From assembly GCF_021173675.1 (NCBI RefSeq), contig NZ_JAIHON010000009.1, positions 62,001 through 126,000 on the forward strand: 64,000 nt of DNA. Reading direction: 5' to 3'. Both the position numbers and the translations under genes were made by a program. Source of the stretch: Streptomyces lincolnensis (lineage in GTDB: Bacteria; Actinomycetota; Actinomycetes; Streptomycetales; Streptomycetaceae). This document shows positions 62,841 to 64,000 of the stretch, one piece after another (within the stretch, counting starts at the first letter, position 1; each line of letters starts with the position of its first letter). The notes under the pieces are model-generated. The model did not search any database. It was not told the origin of the DNA and saw nothing but the letters and a program-made list of their open reading frames with translations.

Positions 62841-64000
62841 ATGCTGACCATCCTCGGCTTCGCCATGATCGCGACCTTCCTGGTCCTGATCATGATGAAG
62901 AAGATGTCGCCGATCGCGGCGCTCGTGCTGATCCCGGCACTGTTCTGCGTCTTCGTCGGGAAGGGCGCCAAGCTGGGTGACTACGTCATCGACGGCGTCA
63001 CCAGCCTCGCCCCCACCGCGGCGATGCTCATGTTCGCGATCGTCTACTTCGGTGTGATGATCGACGTCGGCCTCTTCGACCCGATCGTGCGCGGGATCCT
63101 GAAGTTCGCGAAGGCCGACCCGATGCGGATCGTCGTCGGTACGGCCATCCTCGCCGCGATCGTCTCGCTGGACGGCGACGGCTCCACCACCTTCATGATC
63201 ACCGTCTCGGCGATGTACCCGCTGTACAAGCGCCTGAAGATGAGCCTGGTCGTCATGACCGGTGTCGCCGCGATGGCCAACGGCGTGATGAACACCCTGC
63301 CCTGGGGCGGCCCGACCGCCCGCGCCGCCACCGCGCTGAAGCTGGACGCCAGCGACATCTTCGTCCCGATGATCCCGGCCCTGGCCGTGGGCCTGCTGGG
63401 CGTCTTCGTCCTCTCGTACGTGCTCGGCATGCGTGAGCGCAAGCGGCTCGGCGTGCTCACGCTGAACGAGGTCCTGGTCGACGAGAAGGCCTCCCTGAAG
63501 GCTGACGTGAAGGTCGAGGAGACCGAGACCGTCCTGGTCGGCGCCGGTTCGGGTGCCTCGGGCACGAGCACCGGTTCGGGTGCCTCCGGCACGGGCAAGG
63601 GCGCGGTCGCCACCGGCGGGTCCGGCTCGGGCACCGACGCCGAGGACGACGAGGCCGGCGACGCCGAGCGCTTCCAGGTCCTCGACCCCAACCGGTCCAC
63701 CCTGCGCCCCAAGCTCTACTGGTTCAACGCGCTGCTCACGGTCACCCTGCTCACCTGCATGATCATGGAGTGGCTGCCGATCCCGGTGCTGTTCCTGCTC
63801 GGCGCCGCGCTCGCGCTCACCGTGAACTTCCCGCACATCCCCGACCAGAAGGCCCGCCTGGCCGCCCACGCGGACAACGTCCTGAACGTCTCCGGCATGG
63901 TCTTCGCCGCCGCTGTCTTCACCGGCGTCCTCCAGGGCACCGGCATGGTCGACCACATGGCCCGCTGGATGGTGGACGTCATCCCCGAGGGCATGGGCCC
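62841..64000 (+). CDS. CitMHS family citrate-metal transporter (3' end beyond window)
   Basis: The first 386 codons of a CitMHS-type transporter (citrate with Mg2+/Ca2+ and protons); the gene runs off the right edge. The N-terminus MLTILGFAMIATFLVLIMMKKMSPIAALVLIPALFCVFVGKG and SLDGDGSTTFMITVSAMYPLYKRLKM (the conserved DGDGST loop) are diagnostic, as is ANGVMNTLPWGGPTARAA. About six TMs are visible before a long cytoplasmic loop enriched in Gly/Ser/Ala (residues about 233-268), which is unusually long. ATG 62841 is weakly supported by an upstream AGG. A pair of 9-bp inverted arms (62777-62785 with 62824-62832) lies in its promoter region. Confidence 0.9.
   Translation, partial: MLTILGFAMIATFLVLIMMKKMSPIAALVLIPALFCVFVGKGAKLGDYVIDGVTSLAPTAAMLMFAIVYFGVMIDVGLFDPIVRGILKFAKADPMRIVVGTAILAAIVSLDGDGSTTFMITVSAMYPLYKRLKMSLVVMTGVAAMANGVMNTLPWGGPTARAATALKLDASDIFVPMIPALAVGLLGVFVLSYVLGMRERKRLGVLTLNEVLVDEKASLKADVKVEETETVLVGAGSGASGTSTGSGASGTGKGAVATGGSGSGTDAEDDEAGDAERFQVLDPNRSTLRPKLYWFNALLTVTLLTCMIMEWLPIPVLFLLGAALALTVNFPHIPDQKARLAAHADNVLNVSGMVFAAAVFTGVLQGTGMVDHMARWMVDVIPEGMG

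Overview
This is a high-GC actinobacterial chromosome segment, almost certainly from a Streptomyces. The evidence is the third-position GC bias, GTG and TTG starts, leaderless-looking starts, streptogrisin-type proteases, an LAETG sortase substrate, a DnaE2/Y-family mutasome and a DUF5925 ATPase. From memory, the gene order from dnaE2 to hmgA resembles the S. coelicolor SCO17xx core region. I saw no tRNA, rRNA, CRISPR array, transposase or integrase, so this looks like vertically inherited chromosome with lineage-specific additions.

Layout. 1-6943: the end of a DUF5685 gene, then a divergon with a lipoprotein binding protein on the minus strand, behind a 23-codon leader peptide and attenuator, and a five-gene plus-strand operon (ABC permease, FAD/NAD(P)-binding protein, ABC ATPase, LLM flavin monooxygenase, DUF1684). 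It looks like an uptake and oxidative scavenging system, possibly for sulfur-containing amino acids. 7154-10442: two secreted streptogrisin-like proteases around a slipin. 10443-12000: a repeat-rich spacer and a membrane protein. 12058-16584: SOS-box-controlled dnaE2 and a catalytically degenerate Y-family partner. 16617-25064: a cupin/MarR pair with a double operator, a secreted lipase, a cell-wall-anchored LPMO, acetyltransferases, a methyltransferase, DUF402, GntR, DUF72 and DUF5925 proteins.

25232-35032: a cell-envelope or exopolysaccharide locus. It has a GH39-like hydrolase, a giant flippase plus membrane-polymerase-like fusion, a polysaccharide deacetylase, two GT2 glycosyltransferases, a CelD/FemAB-like acyltransferase and a small membrane protein. 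35231-37559: divergent secreted subtilase and SGNH esterase. 37563-46448: a Ser/Thr kinase, a NicO-like His-rich transporter, a TPR protein and a DUF4331 protein on the minus strand, facing an ECF sigma/anti-sigma pair. Matching ECF-type promoters fire both ways from the shared spacer. 46697-49233: a DrrAB-like ABC exporter and its divergent TetR, with two near-identical operators.

49230-52516: an orphan type ISP C-terminal-domain protein, a GntR/UTRA regulator and homogentisate dioxygenase (hmgA). 52700-53919: a lipoprotein and TetR pair. 54002-60329: the most unusual unit, an alpha/beta hydrolase overlapping a 1828-residue caspase-STAND-WD40 protein, a candidate immune or cell-death module. 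60406-64000: a molybdopterin oxidoreductase and a truncated CitMHS transporter running off the end.
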